A DNA stretch of 64,000 nt from Kiloniella majae (GCF_002118315.1 NZ_MTSZ01000001.1:558001-622000), one strand, 5' to 3'. Positions 54,773 to 63,831 are shown, counted from the stretch's first letter. Translations and numbers: made by a program. The notes: generated by a model from the sequence alone, not told the origin.

Positions 54773-55294
54773 CTAGATTGCTTCCTTTGAAAGCTTGAGT
54801 TTATTTTCGTCTAAAACCCATCTCTTAATAAGCTCTACCATCTGATTGGCAAGTATAGCTTCATCTTCAGCAATTAATTCTGCAATCAACCCCCATGTAT
54901 TTCCTCCTCGACTTGCTTTAATGGTATTAAGGCTTATCTCATATTCTTTTTTTTGGTTATCTTGTCTAGTTAGCACAATTGTGGATGACAGTTTGTTGTC
55001 TCCCCCAAAAAACTTGGGATCTCTGAGATCTGTTACTAGAAGAGATAGCTCCAATGCTACTCCGTCTATCTGATCTGATACTGGAAGGTTTTTAAAAGCT
55101 GTTTTGAGGTGCTCAGTAATCTCTTCTGATTTAATATTGGGTTCTTTTTTTATAATAATCGATTTTACGAAATAATTCTCAGAATCATCTTCAAACAATG
55201 TTGCTGATGGCACAGGCCTGTATTCATTCTTTGCACAAGCAGTAAGTAAAGCTACAGCTATAATTATTCCCGATATTAAAGATAGTTTTTTCAT
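54773..55294 (-). CDS. Lipoprotein of unknown function
   Basis: A 173-residue lipoprotein: signal MKKLSLISGIIIAVALLTAC with the lipobox LTAC at 17-20. The mature part is rich in charged residues, with helix-strand patterns such as SEEITEHLKTAFKNLPVSD and VALELSLLVTDLRDPKFFGGDN, and a C-terminal helix. I do not recognise a family. It has only one cysteine, the lipidated one. Monocistronic, opposite to its neighbours, AT-rich codon use compared with the lipid operon. Confidence 0.8.
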   Translation of the reverse strand: MKKLSLISGIIIAVALLTACAKNEYRPVPSATLFEDDSENYFVKSIIIKKEPNIKSEEITEHLKTAFKNLPVSDQIDGVALELSLLVTDLRDPKFFGGDNKLSSTIVLTRQDNQKKEYEISLNTIKASRGGNTWGLIAELIAEDEAILANQMVELIKRWVLDENKLKLSKEAI

Positions 55295-55525
55295 TAGGCG
55301 CCTTTTAAAATTGAATATTCGATTGATATTGCATATTAAAGTTGATTTTTAAGCAAATCTATTAATTAGATCAAGCCTCTAATAGCATTGACACTAAAAA
55401 ACTATTATCAAAAAATAAGAAACAATCATTATACTTTTTCGCATATTATCATTTGGCAAAAAAGGCGCATATTAGTCACCAAGGGCAACCACTCTTTTAT
55501 GAGTATCACCAAAAGGACTAATTCG

Positions 55526-55702
55526 ATGAAACCCATCGTAACTGCCAAAGATTTTGATTTTACAGCTGCTGATATCGACTTTCATGTTCGTGAAGCACAC
55601 CGCCTGCGCTCTGAAGCTGCAGGTCGCCTGTTGACTGCTATGTTCAAATCTATCAAAGATTTCCTGAGTAGCATGAGCTACCACAAAATGAAACACGCCT
55701 AA
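55526..55702 (+). CDS. Small alpha-helical protein (58 residues), unknown function
   Basis: Starts MKPIVTAKDFDFTAADIDFHVREAHRLRSEAAGRLL and ends SSMSYHKMKHA. The AHRLRSEAAGRLLTAMFKSIKDFL helix resembles small proteins common in alphaproteobacteria, some grouped near DUF1127. The ATG has an AAGGA site 8 bases upstream; a longer frame to 55388 lacks one. The 3' end is followed by two strong hairpins. Length and context make a stress- or RNA-related role plausible but unproven. Confidence 0.7.
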   Translation: MKPIVTAKDFDFTAADIDFHVREAHRLRSEAAGRLLTAMFKSIKDFLSSMSYHKMKHA

Positions 55703-56127
55703 GTCATTGAGCCAGAGCTTCTGTTTCAAAAACTCAGATAGTGCTAACCCCACGGTGTGTTGTTTTCATCCGAAAGGAAACAACACTCATATCATCTGAC
55801 CAAGTTGAATACGAAGATCGGTTGAATACTCAGGTCTAAAAAAAGAGGATGTCATTTCGACATCCTCTTTTTTTGCCCACAACACAGTTACCAAGACACA
55901 GTAATAAGTCTGCTCGATTTTTAAAATCGGGGTTCTCGAGGCCTTAAATCCTTATATTTTAAGGTCTAGAAGCCCAGAATTCTTTAGCGGAAAAATATAA
56001 AAACAATAATAGGTTATCAAGAACATCATTCTTGACCAAAGATGATTATTGCCCCCTGTCGCTAACTTGTTATTCTTTTTCGAAACCAAAGAAGCAGTAA
56101 TCCATTTAGTAAAACGGTTCCTTCCAG
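55703..56127. other. 425-base gap holding two hairpins
   Basis: It contains a 9-bp stem (GTGTTGTTT at 55757-55765 with AAACAACAC at 55778-55786) and a strong terminator at 55838. The rest, up to the acetyltransferase start, is AT-rich promoter DNA without a gene. Confidence 0.55.
55838..55874 (+). terminator. Very strong two-way terminator
   Basis: A 16-bp perfect stem (55838-55853 with 55859-55874), seven A at the left end and seven T at the right end, loop of five bases. It closes the transcript of the 58-residue protein, about 135 bases after its stop, and can also act on the minus strand. Confidence 0.95.
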
Positions 56128-56829
56128 ATGGCACAAACAGCACTCTTTTCAGAACAAGAAGAACGGGAAATAGATCTGTCGACATGGCCTCGGCAAAGCC
56201 AGTACGCCATGTTCAAGGATTTTGCCTCTCCCCATTTCAGCATCACAACACGTATTGATGTCACGGCCATAATGAAGGCAAAACACAGCAATGGCGCTTC
56301 CCCCTTCAATGCGATGCTCTTTTGTATCATGCAGGCATTCAATGCCGTGCCAGAACTCCGGACCCGCTTTCGCGACACAAACGGACAACCTTCGGTTATA
56401 GAACACAACTGGGTTCATCCCTCGGTCACCGTTCCAATTGAAAATGATCGTTTTGCCTTTTGTGAAATTCCCTATACCCCCGGCTGGCAGGCATTTAACG
56501 AAAACTGTCACAGTGCGGTTACAGCAGGAAAAGCGCAAACAGAACTGGATGAAAAAACCGCCAGTACGGATTACTGGATTTTTATGTCCTGCCTTCCCTG
56601 GTTAGACTTTACGGACATGCAACACCCCCTGAAAGGGCCGGATGACTGTATTCCCCGTCTGGCATGGGGGAAATTTGTCCCCCGGAAAAACCTATCCGAT
56701 GCAACAGCATCAAACCAGGAAAGCTGGGATGTTGCAGTTAATCTGACCGCCCATCATGCCCTTGTCGACGGCATACACATGGCACAGTTTTTTCAAAATT
56801 TAGAAGGGAATTGTCGCAATTTTTCATAA
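56128..56829 (+). CDS. CatA-like O-acetyltransferase
   Basis: A 233-residue member of the chloramphenicol acetyltransferase fold. The signature HHALVDGIHMAQFF (HHxxxDG) with the catalytic histidine is near the C-terminus, as in all family members. N-terminal parts NAMLFCIMQAFNAVPELRTRFRD are also typical. It may be a xenobiotic-type acetyltransferase or act on an unknown alcohol; chloramphenicol resistance should not be claimed from sequence alone. Confidence 0.85.
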   Translation: MAQTALFSEQEEREIDLSTWPRQSQYAMFKDFASPHFSITTRIDVTAIMKAKHSNGASPFNAMLFCIMQAFNAVPELRTRFRDTNGQPSVIEHNWVHPSVTVPIENDRFAFCEIPYTPGWQAFNENCHSAVTAGKAQTELDEKTASTDYWIFMSCLPWLDFTDMQHPLKGPDDCIPRLAWGKFVPRKNLSDATASNQESWDVAVNLTAHHALVDGIHMAQFFQNLEGNCRNFS

Positions 56830-56879
56830 CGTTACCTAATTAACAATAATTGAAATCCATTCCTGCCTTAAAGAGAAAA

Positions 56880-57263
56880 ATGATTTTTAATCACGTACAG
56901 ATAAAAGTAAAAGACCTTGAAATCAGTAAAGCCTTTTACGACCGGATAATGTCAGCATTGGGATATGATCAGGTTCTGGATATACCGGATATGGTTATCG
57001 GTTATGGCACCAGTGTTCACGACATGTTTGAAATACGTCAAGCAGACGAAGAGGCCCCCCTATCCCAGGCAGTTCATATATCTTTTAACGCCCGCGACAG
57101 AAAAAGCGTTGATGAGTTTTATCGTATTGCCCTTGAAAATGGCGCAACTTGCAATGGTAAGCCGGGCTTGAGACCTGAATATGAGGAAGGATATTACGCT
57201 GCTTTTATTCTGGACCCCGACGGCCATAATATCGAAGCGGTTTACGCTGAATTACGGGAATAG
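56880..57263 (+). CDS. VOC (glyoxalase superfamily) protein
   Basis: A 127-residue protein starting MIFNHVQIKVKDLEISKAFYDRIMSALGYD, with HISFNARDRKSVDEFYRIALENGATCNGKPG in the middle and AAFILDPDGHNIEAVYAE at the end, the full single-VOC pattern. The metal-ligand type residues H5, H in VHISF and E in IEAV are present. I take the ATG at 56880; the TTG at 56850 is possible. It is 50 bases after the acetyltransferase and may be co-transcribed. Confidence 0.88.
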   Translation: MIFNHVQIKVKDLEISKAFYDRIMSALGYDQVLDIPDMVIGYGTSVHDMFEIRQADEEAPLSQAVHISFNARDRKSVDEFYRIALENGATCNGKPGLRPEYEEGYYAAFILDPDGHNIEAVYAELRE

Positions 57264-57266
57264 ACG

Positions 57267-58274
57267 TTACCCCCGCTGCATTTCCTGTTTGGGGCTGACA
57301 CCATAACGGCGGGTAAATGCCCGCGACAGTGCGGCTGAACTGGAAAAACCGATCCGCCCTGCAATGGCCTTTAGCGGCACGCCCTTGACCAGCTCTGTTC
57401 GCGCCAGGGTTAAACGCCAGTTCGAAAGATACTGCCCGGGCGTAACACCCACCAGTTTACGAAAGGAATTGGCAAAATGGGTCCTGGACATCGCTGATAT
57501 CTCGGCAAGGTCTTCCAGGTTCAGGTTGCGGTCCGGGTTGTCATGCATCGCAATAATTGCCAACGAGATATTCGGATCTGCCAAGCCTGCCAATAACCCG
57601 ACCTCTGTTTGCCCCGCCTCGATCAAATGTCGCAACAGACGTATCACCACGATTTCACAAAGACGATCAATAACAGCACGCCCCCCACAACGCGGGGCAA
57701 TTGCTTCCTCTAACAAAATATCGGTGACAGCCCGTAACGGAGCCGATTGACCAAGCCGCACAATAACCAGATCAGGAAGCGCCAAAGCGATGGGGTTCGC
57801 CTCTCCCCCTGTATCGACGACAGCACACACAAAACCATTTGCACCCTGAGCTTGATCCAAGCTGCTATGTCCGAACGCACCTCGAGAAACAATCTTGAAA
57901 TCATTGGGCACACCACGTGGATAAAACACCAACAAGGGAACATCTGCTTCCATCCCCTCAAACTCTGGGGCAGACGATGAAATCTGTCCTCGCTGAACAA
58001 CAAAAAAGTTGGCCTCCCCAATGGGAAATCCAGCATGCAAAATTTCAGCGCCTCCATCCATCTCGGGCCTTAACTTCGTTAGATTATCATGCCCGAGTAA
58101 ATCCGCGGAGTTTGCGGATTGACTTCCCGTCTCTAACGCTTGTTCCAGCTGAAGATTTTGCCCTTCGATTTCAGATACTGACAGATCACATCCGATGCTC
58201 TGCACACGGGCACGAATGTGAAACCTCTGAATAAGGGACGACAATCGATCAGCTTTTTTAAATGATTTTTCCAA
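57267..58274 (-). CDS. AraC family transcriptional regulator
   Basis: A 335-residue regulator with an N-terminal cupin-like ligand domain (FPIGEANFFVVQRGQISSSAPEF and LLVFYPRGVPNDFKIV). The C-terminal double helix-turn-helix is NLEDLAEISAMSRTHFANSFRKLVGVTPGQYLSNWRLTLARTELVKGVPLKAIAGRIGFSSSAALSRAFTRRYGVSP. The start is probably TTG at 58272-58274. It is divergent from the peroxiredoxin-like gene, the obvious target. Confidence 0.9.
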   Translation of the reverse strand: MEKSFKKADRLSSLIQRFHIRARVQSIGCDLSVSEIEGQNLQLEQALETGSQSANSADLLGHDNLTKLRPEMDGGAEILHAGFPIGEANFFVVQRGQISSSAPEFEGMEADVPLLVFYPRGVPNDFKIVSRGAFGHSSLDQAQGANGFVCAVVDTGGEANPIALALPDLVIVRLGQSAPLRAVTDILLEEAIAPRCGGRAVIDRLCEIVVIRLLRHLIEAGQTEVGLLAGLADPNISLAIIAMHDNPDRNLNLEDLAEISAMSRTHFANSFRKLVGVTPGQYLSNWRLTLARTELVKGVPLKAIAGRIGFSSSAALSRAFTRRYGVSPKQEMQRG

Positions 58275-58426
58275 GACAATCTCTTTTTCAGCACGTCAAT
58301 TTTGTACGATAGATCAATTTTTATGCACAAAAAGAACTCCTGAGTTCACTATATTAGAAATCAAGCGCTGAAGTCCAGCCAAATGATTTACCAGACCATA
58401 TGCCCTTCAGAAAGGTACCCCTTGTA

Positions 58427-58963
58427 ATGCTGATGCCTCGTCAGAAAACCCCGAACCTCTCTTTGCCAACACTCAATGATGGCACTTTTAATCTCAGCAG
58501 TGATGGTGCCGAGCGCTATACACTGGTGACTTTCTACCGTGGCCTTCACTGTCCGATCTGTGCCAACTATCTGAAAGAGCTAGAGCGTCTGACCCCTGAA
58601 TTCGCTGAGCGTGGTGTAAAGACCATTGCCATCAGCTCTGACGGGAAAGAGCGTACAGAAGAAATGGCAGCAAAAATCGACGCCAAGAGCCTGCGTTTTG
58701 CCTATGATCTGCCGCTTTCAGTCGCCAGGGAATGGGGGCTCTATATTTCTACGTCCCGCGGCAAGACGTCTATCGGTATCGAAGAACCTGCTCTCTTTTC
58801 TGAACCTGGTGTCTTCCTCGTCACACCTGAACAGACACTCTACTATGCTTCAGTCCAGACAATGCCGTTTGTCCGCCCTGTATTCAAAGAAATGATTGGC
58901 GCATTGGATTTCGTCATTGCCAACGACTATCCCGGTCGTGGCGAATACACAGGCGAAGTTTAA
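58427..58963 (+). CDS. Peroxiredoxin-like (AhpC/TSA family) protein
   Basis: A 178-residue thioredoxin-fold protein. The active site is FYRGLHCPICANYLKELERL with a CxxC (CPIC), not the single cysteine of classic TSA peroxiredoxins, followed by GVKTIAISSDGKERTEEMA. I take the ATG at 58427, after AAGG; the ATG at 58400 has no ribosome site. Divergent from an AraC gene. The structured 3' end is unusual (see the two features below). Confidence 0.85.
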   Translation: MLMPRQKTPNLSLPTLNDGTFNLSSDGAERYTLVTFYRGLHCPICANYLKELERLTPEFAERGVKTIAISSDGKERTEEMAAKIDAKSLRFAYDLPLSVAREWGLYISTSRGKTSIGIEEPALFSEPGVFLVTPEQTLYYASVQTMPFVRPVFKEMIGALDFVIANDYPGRGEYTGEV

Positions 58964-58998
58964 AATCGAAGTCAGTTAAAGAAAACAGACATATCGAG

Positions 58999-59064
58999 TT
59001 TCTGGAGATAACCCGTATTTTGGCAATGTTGGCGTAGTCAAGATACCTCCTATATCTCCAGAAA
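58999..59064 (+). repeat. 12-bp perfect inverted repeat in the peroxiredoxin 3' region
   Basis: TTTCTGGAGATA (58999-59010) pairs with TATCTCCAGAAA (59053-59064) across 42 bases. Directly followed by the terminator stem, it gives a two-stem structured tail. It resembles a small regulatory RNA more than a plain 3' end. Confidence 0.65.
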
Positions 59065-59066
59065 TG

Positions 59067-59110
59067 AGTCCCCGGCCCACCACACACACAAGCAGGCCGG
59101 GGACTTTTTT
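59067..59110 (+). terminator. Rho-independent terminator after the peroxiredoxin-like gene
   Basis: AGTCCCCGGCC (59067-59077) pairs perfectly with GGCCGGGGACT (59095-59105), loop of 17 bases containing a CA run, and a T-run follows (59105-59110). Confidence 0.95.
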
Positions 59111-59158
59111 ATTGCGAGATTCCAAGCGCTAAAAATATCATTCACTCAGATCTATTAC

Positions 59159-60091
59159 TCAACTGCATTTTACAGGCAGTGCCCATGCAGGATCCTTGTG
59201 CTTATCCCAATAAAGCTGATGCACTTGCCTATATACCAGGCCAAGCTGACCATCACCGACAGCAGCGTTATTTAACCGTGTTACAGGCATAACCCCGCCA
59301 GCGGTGGACGAGATAAAAATTTCATCTGCAGCAATCAACTCATCCCGGGATATTTGAGTTGCTTCACAAGTAATACCTAACTCAGCACAGAGATCAAAAA
59401 CTGTCTGACGAGTGATGCCCAGTAACACGCCACTGTCTGGTGTTGTCACAAAGCCATCTTTGACAGCAAAAACATTAAAACCGGGACCTTCCGCAATATT
59501 ACCCTGATTGTTAATCAACAGTGTCGTTTCTGCCCCTTTTTCATAGGCATCATAAAGCCCCTGAACCAGATCCAGCCAATGATAATTTTTTATCGAGGGA
59601 TCAACTGAGCTTGATGGAATACGAACCCTGTCACTGATCGCAAGGTGTAATCCCCGCTCCATCTGCGTCTTGTTCGCAACAGATCCAAAGGGAATGGCAA
59701 AAGCCATGAAGCGATTTACAGCATTTCGGGGATCGCGACTAAAATCAGGAGAGTTTCCCCGTGTACAAATCAGCTCGACATAAGCATCCTGATGCCCCGA
59801 CAAAGCCACACAATTTTGTAGAATTTCGGTTACCGCCGTCCTGTCATAAGCAATAGACATGTGAAGCTTTTCCAAGCCAGCAAAGAAACGATCCAGATGT
59901 AAATCAAGTCTGAAAAAAGCCCCTTGCCAAACATGGACAACATCATAGGTAGCATCAGAATGCAGGAAGCCATAATCCAGAACAGAAACTTTCGCCTGAT
60001 CCATAGGGACATATTGATCGTCAAGAAAAGCGATACCCATGGGGTAACGATGAGGATCGCGATAGGTTTGCGTTACTTGTGGTAAGGGCAT
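59159..60091 (-). CDS. Class IV aminotransferase (D-amino-acid/branched-chain type)
   Basis: A 310-residue fold-type IV PLP enzyme. It has the opening MGIAFLDDQYVPMDQAKVSVLDYGFLHSDATYDVVHVWQGAFFRLDLHLDRF, the Schiff-base lysine in SSVDPSIKNYHWLD, and TLLINNQGNIAEGPGFNVF near the C-terminus. This pattern fits D-amino-acid transaminase/branched-chain aminotransferase/aminodeoxychorismate lyase; I cannot choose. I start at ATG 60089-60091, with a GGAG site. Confidence 0.88.
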   Translation of the reverse strand: MPLPQVTQTYRDPHRYPMGIAFLDDQYVPMDQAKVSVLDYGFLHSDATYDVVHVWQGAFFRLDLHLDRFFAGLEKLHMSIAYDRTAVTEILQNCVALSGHQDAYVELICTRGNSPDFSRDPRNAVNRFMAFAIPFGSVANKTQMERGLHLAISDRVRIPSSSVDPSIKNYHWLDLVQGLYDAYEKGAETTLLINNQGNIAEGPGFNVFAVKDGFVTTPDSGVLLGITRQTVFDLCAELGITCEATQISRDELIAADEIFISSTAGGVMPVTRLNNAAVGDGQLGLVYRQVHQLYWDKHKDPAWALPVKCS

Positions 60092-60215
60092 CAGATCTCC
60101 AACTTTTGGGAGCATGAAAAATCAGAACTATTCACGAGCTGTTAGCTAACAGCCCTTTTCCCGATGCAGTCAATAAGTTTTCGCGACTAACAGCTCCCAT
60201 CTATCTTTTAACAAC

Positions 60216-60770
60216 CTAATCTATTTCTAGAACCGTGCGAGTGATCACTTCACCATCTTCGTCAAAATCATATTCGTGCTGAAAGCCAAACTTGGAGAGA
60301 ATATGCAAAGACGCAGCATTTTTCTTTTGCGCAAAAGCATGGATCTTCTTCATACCCAGCTTCTCTCTCCCAAAATCAAGTACCGCTCGCGCAGCCTCTG
60401 TGGCCAGGCCACCCCCCCAGAATTCCGGTAACAGGCCATAGGAAAGTTCTATCATTTCACTATCAGGCATATCATCGGTTTCATTCTCTTCCCGTAAGCC
60501 ACATTCACCCATGAATGCTTGACTTTTACGATCAAAAACAGCCCAGAGACCAAAGCCACGGCGCTGCCAGTGATCGGTTATAATTGCGAGCTGAGAATCA
60601 CTTTCCTGACGGGTTTGTGTGCCAATTTTACGGATCGCCATAACCTGATCATTGCCATAAAGTTGGAACAAAATATCACCGTCTTTTGAAGAAAAAGGGC
60701 GCAGGATTAATCGCTCGGTCATAAGGGTGTTGCCGGCAAGGGTTTGAGCAGAGGAGATTTTGGCATGCAT
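60216..60770 (-). CDS. GNAT family N-acetyltransferase
   Basis: About 184 residues of RimJ/RimL-type: TERLILRPFSSKDGDILFQLYGN, LSYGLLPEFWGGGLATEAARAVLDFGREKLGMKKIHAFAQKKNAASLHILSKFGFQHE, the full acetyl-CoA loop and substrate helix of that group. I take the ATG at 60768; the ATG at 60720 would lose only a short leader. Substrate unknown, perhaps a protein N-terminus or small amine. Confidence 0.88.
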   Translation of the reverse strand: MHAKISSAQTLAGNTLMTERLILRPFSSKDGDILFQLYGNDQVMAIRKIGTQTRQESDSQLAIITDHWQRRGFGLWAVFDRKSQAFMGECGLREENETDDMPDSEMIELSYGLLPEFWGGGLATEAARAVLDFGREKLGMKKIHAFAQKKNAASLHILSKFGFQHEYDFDEDGEVITRTVLEID

Positions 60771-60926
60771 GAGAATGAACCTGATGGGAAAAAATTTGAG
60801 AACAAAAGCTAACAGAGAAATCAATAATCCATACGGTCTATTTTAGAGACCATTTGGATTTCTGATAACAACACATGACTTCCTTTATAACCTAACAAAA
60901 GAAAGACGAATCATAGAGAGTTGATT

Positions 60927-61895
60927 TTATTTACTTTTCTCATGGAAGATAAAACCAATAAAATTCATCAACAGTTGTGCTGCCAGTATCTGCGTACTTT
61001 CCGTAGGGTCATAAGCGGGGGCAACCTCAACCAGATCAATCCCGACAACATTCCCCTGTTTGGTCAGCCCCTGTAAAATTTCCAACACATCGTAATAGGC
61101 AAAACCACCATGACTGGGGGTCCCTGTCCCCGGTGCGATAGACGGACAGAACGCATCAATATCAATGGTCACATAATAACGTTTATTTTTCGGTATTCGA
61201 TCAAGAACACCTTCGGTACCAAGCTTGCGTACCTGACGAACGGAGAGAATATCAGATCCCCGAGAACGAGCATCGTCGTAACCTTCTTTAGCTGTAGAAG
61301 ACACATTACGAATACCCAATTGTGTCATGCCGGATACGTAATCTTTTTCAATCGCCCGCCGCATAGGGTTGCCATGCCCATGGGTCACACCATGTCGCTC
61401 ATCTACAAAGTCCAGATGCGCATCAATTTGCACAACATGAATGGAGCCCTTTTCTGCCGCATCATCCGCAAAAGCATTTATACAGGGAATATTAATGGAA
61501 TGGTCACCACCGATGACAACCGGCAACGCACCCGCAGAGAGAACTTTACGAACACCCAGCTCTATGTTGGCATGACTTTTTTCCGTTTGCGTGTGGATAA
61601 TATCCGCATCCCCGATATCCACAATACGGACATCAGATCCTAAGTAGGTCGCTTCATCTTCGTGGTCATAGGCACCCGCATGGCCAAAAGAAAAAAGGGT
61701 CGATGCTTCTCGTACGGCCCGGGGACCAAAACGTGCCCCGGCTCGCCACTGTGTGCCAAAATCAAAAGGTGCGCCCAGAACAGCGACATCTGCATCGATT
61801 TTGTCCCAATCAGCAACATACTCCCGTTTGCCAAAAGTTGAAATTCCAACAAAGGGCAAATCTAACCGCCCTGCTTCGTAACCATGATCTGCCAT
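60927..61895 (-). CDS. speB: Agmatinase / ureohydrolase
   Basis: A 322-residue ureohydrolase. The di-manganese ligands are visible: GGDHS (129-133), DAHLD (158-162), HGHGNPMR (172-179) and DIDAF (245-249) followed by PSIAPGTGTPSHGG. Agmatinase cleaves agmatine to putrescine and urea; guanidinobutyrase is a close alternative. The ATG follows GGAGTAA. It is divergent from a LysR gene across a perfect 16-bp inverted repeat that is likely its operator. Confidence 0.88.
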   Translation of the reverse strand: MADHGYEAGRLDLPFVGISTFGKREYVADWDKIDADVAVLGAPFDFGTQWRAGARFGPRAVREASTLFSFGHAGAYDHEDEATYLGSDVRIVDIGDADIIHTQTEKSHANIELGVRKVLSAGALPVVIGGDHSINIPCINAFADDAAEKGSIHVVQIDAHLDFVDERHGVTHGHGNPMRRAIEKDYVSGMTQLGIRNVSSTAKEGYDDARSRGSDILSVRQVRKLGTEGVLDRIPKNKRYYVTIDIDAFCPSIAPGTGTPSHGGFAYYDVLEILQGLTKQGNVVGIDLVEVAPAYDPTESTQILAAQLLMNFIGFIFHEKSK

Positions 61896-61956
61896 TATTT
61901 ACTCCATCTGCTACCAAGCCTGACAAAGGCCTGTTCACCAAATTGAGCCAGATCTC

Positions 61957-62011
61957 ATTACATTATAAAATATGATTTTAATTATCTTTACATTGTATTT
62001 TATAATGTAAT
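61957..62011. promoter_or_regulatory. Perfect 16-bp inverted repeat, probable LysR operator
   Basis: ATTACATTATAAAATA (61957-61972) is fully complementary to TATTTTATAATGTAAT (61996-62011), separated by 23 bases. It lies 62-116 bases upstream of the agmatinase start and 32-86 bases upstream of the LysR start. This is the expected place for the recognition and activation sites of a LysR regulator. Confidence 0.85.
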
Positions 62012-62042
62012 ATGAAAACTCATTAACGAAGAGAACAAAGCC

Positions 62043-62948
62043 ATGAGCCTCTTTTCAGAAAAACTTCTCCGTACTTTTTGCAAGGTCGTGGAACACGGTG
62101 GATTTTCCGGTGCACAATATGACCTCGGCATAAGCCAACCAGCCATTAGCAATCATATCCGTGATCTGGAAATCATCCTGGGCTATCGCTTGTGTGAACG
62201 GGGACGAAGCGGCTTTCACTTAACGGATAGAGGACAACAAACTTATGAGAGATGCCGAAAAATGCTGATCCAGTTTGAGGACTTCGAAAGTGATCTCCTT
62301 GGATTACGAAACACCTTGAAAGGATCATTACGAATTGGCGTAGTAGATGCACACCTGACAAACCCTGCTCTTCCCATCAGCACAGCAATAAATAATTTTT
62401 TCGACAGAGAAAATGATATCCAGTTTCAGTTTCATGTCGCACCGCCTAATGAACTTGAGCTGGAGCTCATCAACGGTACTCTACACCTTGCCATCGGCCC
62501 TTTTACGCAAAAAATCGAAGGCCTCAGTTATCAGTATTTGTCTTCAGAACATCATTCTCTCTATTGCGGTACGTCACATCCTCTTTTCAACGCCTCTTCC
62601 GATAAGATCACCCCGCAGATAATAGAAGACCATCAACTCTGTCTGCGCAGCTACAATACCCATTCCGGTCTGGAGTTGTTGAAAGGCAAAGGTCAGACCG
62701 CACTGGTTTCCAATATGGAAGCACAGGCCAGCCTGATCCTAAGCGGAAAATTCCTGGGGGCTTTACCCGACCACTATGCAAAGAGATGGGTAGCTCGGGG
62801 AGACCTAAAAGCTCTGAAACATAAAGATTTGAGCTGGACGTCAGACTTTCATCTCGCAACACGACAATCCCCTGCTCAACGAGAAATCATAAAACTTTTT
62901 ACACAGGATTTTTTAAATCTAATCCCCCTAGAAACATCACCCGATTAA
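62043..62948 (+). CDS. LysR family transcriptional regulator
   Basis: A 301-residue LysR protein. Winged helix-turn-helix at residues 1-60 (KLLRTFCKVVEHGGFSGAQYDLGISQPAISNHIRDLEIILG, GRSGFHLTDRGQQ). The effector domain follows (GSLRIGVVDAHLTNPALP). It is divergent from the agmatinase gene with a 16-bp inverted repeat between them; likely activator or repressor of polyamine-related genes. Only one base separates its stop from that of the convergent LysR gene. Confidence 0.93.
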   Translation: MSLFSEKLLRTFCKVVEHGGFSGAQYDLGISQPAISNHIRDLEIILGYRLCERGRSGFHLTDRGQQTYERCRKMLIQFEDFESDLLGLRNTLKGSLRIGVVDAHLTNPALPISTAINNFFDRENDIQFQFHVAPPNELELELINGTLHLAIGPFTQKIEGLSYQYLSSEHHSLYCGTSHPLFNASSDKITPQIIEDHQLCLRSYNTHSGLELLKGKGQTALVSNMEAQASLILSGKFLGALPDHYAKRWVARGDLKALKHKDLSWTSDFHLATRQSPAQREIIKLFTQDFLNLIPLETSPD

Positions 62949-62949
62949 A

Positions 62950-63831
62950 CTATTCTGCGACAATAACTTCGCCATTGCGGAACATTTGAAGCAGAAGATT
63001 AATCCGATGGTCTCCCTTGAACTCTGGCCGATGCACCAACGCAATATTGATCTCTGCATTTCCGCCTTCCAAAGGAAAGACCGCAGCTCTGTTCTCCAAC
63101 TCGAAACTCTCAACGATGGACCGTGGCAAAACAGAAGCACAGAGCCCCGCTTTGATACAGGCGAGAATACCGTCCAGTGTCGAAATCTCCATCATCCTGG
63201 GGGCGGTTAGATTTTGTGCCCGATACCAGTCAATTGCAAAATTGCGATAGCCACAGCCTTCCTGAATCAAAACCATGATTGGCAATTCCAGCGCCTGTTC
63301 CAGTCTGGTTAGGCCTTTTGGCGCAATGTAAACCAATGGCTCGGTAAAAAGCATATGCGTTGTTAAGTTATCCTGATCTGTACTGCGTTTTCGACGATCA
63401 ACCACAACCGCCGCATCCAGACGACATTCATTCACCGCGTTATTGAGAAAGCCTGAGACCCCGGTATCCACAGAGATTTCTGCATCCGGATGAAAACGAC
63501 GGTATTCCGTGATAAAGCGTGGCAACAGATGAGATGCCTGCGTATCCACAAACCCCATTCGGATATGACCGACATCCCCGGGGTTTACCGCTCCCTTTGC
63601 TGCCCGTTCCAAAGTCAGCATGGCATTGGCATACTCCAACAGCTTCTCTGCCTCATGCGTCGGCACCAAACGACGATGTGCCCGCAGGAAAAGCGAAACA
63701 CCCAGCTCGTTTTCCAGCTTTCGAATACGAGCCGTCACATTGGGCTGTACTGTATTCAAACTTTCTGCCGCAGCCGTCACACTGCCCAGATCCATCACCA
63801 GTTTAAATGTACGTAATGCCGATAAGTCCAT
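62950..63831 (-). CDS. LysR family transcriptional regulator
   Basis: About 293 residues. MDLSALRTFKLVMDLGSVTAAAESLNTVQPNVTARIRKLENELGVSLF is a full winged helix-turn-helix; the effector domain starts near IRMGFVDTQASHLLP. I start at ATG 63829-63831; the ATG at 63867 has no ribosome site. It is convergent with the LysR gene upstream. Its promoter and target lie beyond the right edge of this window. Confidence 0.93.
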   Translation of the reverse strand: MDLSALRTFKLVMDLGSVTAAAESLNTVQPNVTARIRKLENELGVSLFLRAHRRLVPTHEAEKLLEYANAMLTLERAAKGAVNPGDVGHIRMGFVDTQASHLLPRFITEYRRFHPDAEISVDTGVSGFLNNAVNECRLDAAVVVDRRKRSTDQDNLTTHMLFTEPLVYIAPKGLTRLEQALELPIMVLIQEGCGYRNFAIDWYRAQNLTAPRMMEISTLDGILACIKAGLCASVLPRSIVESFELENRAAVFPLEGGNAEINIALVHRPEFKGDHRINLLLQMFRNGEVIVAE

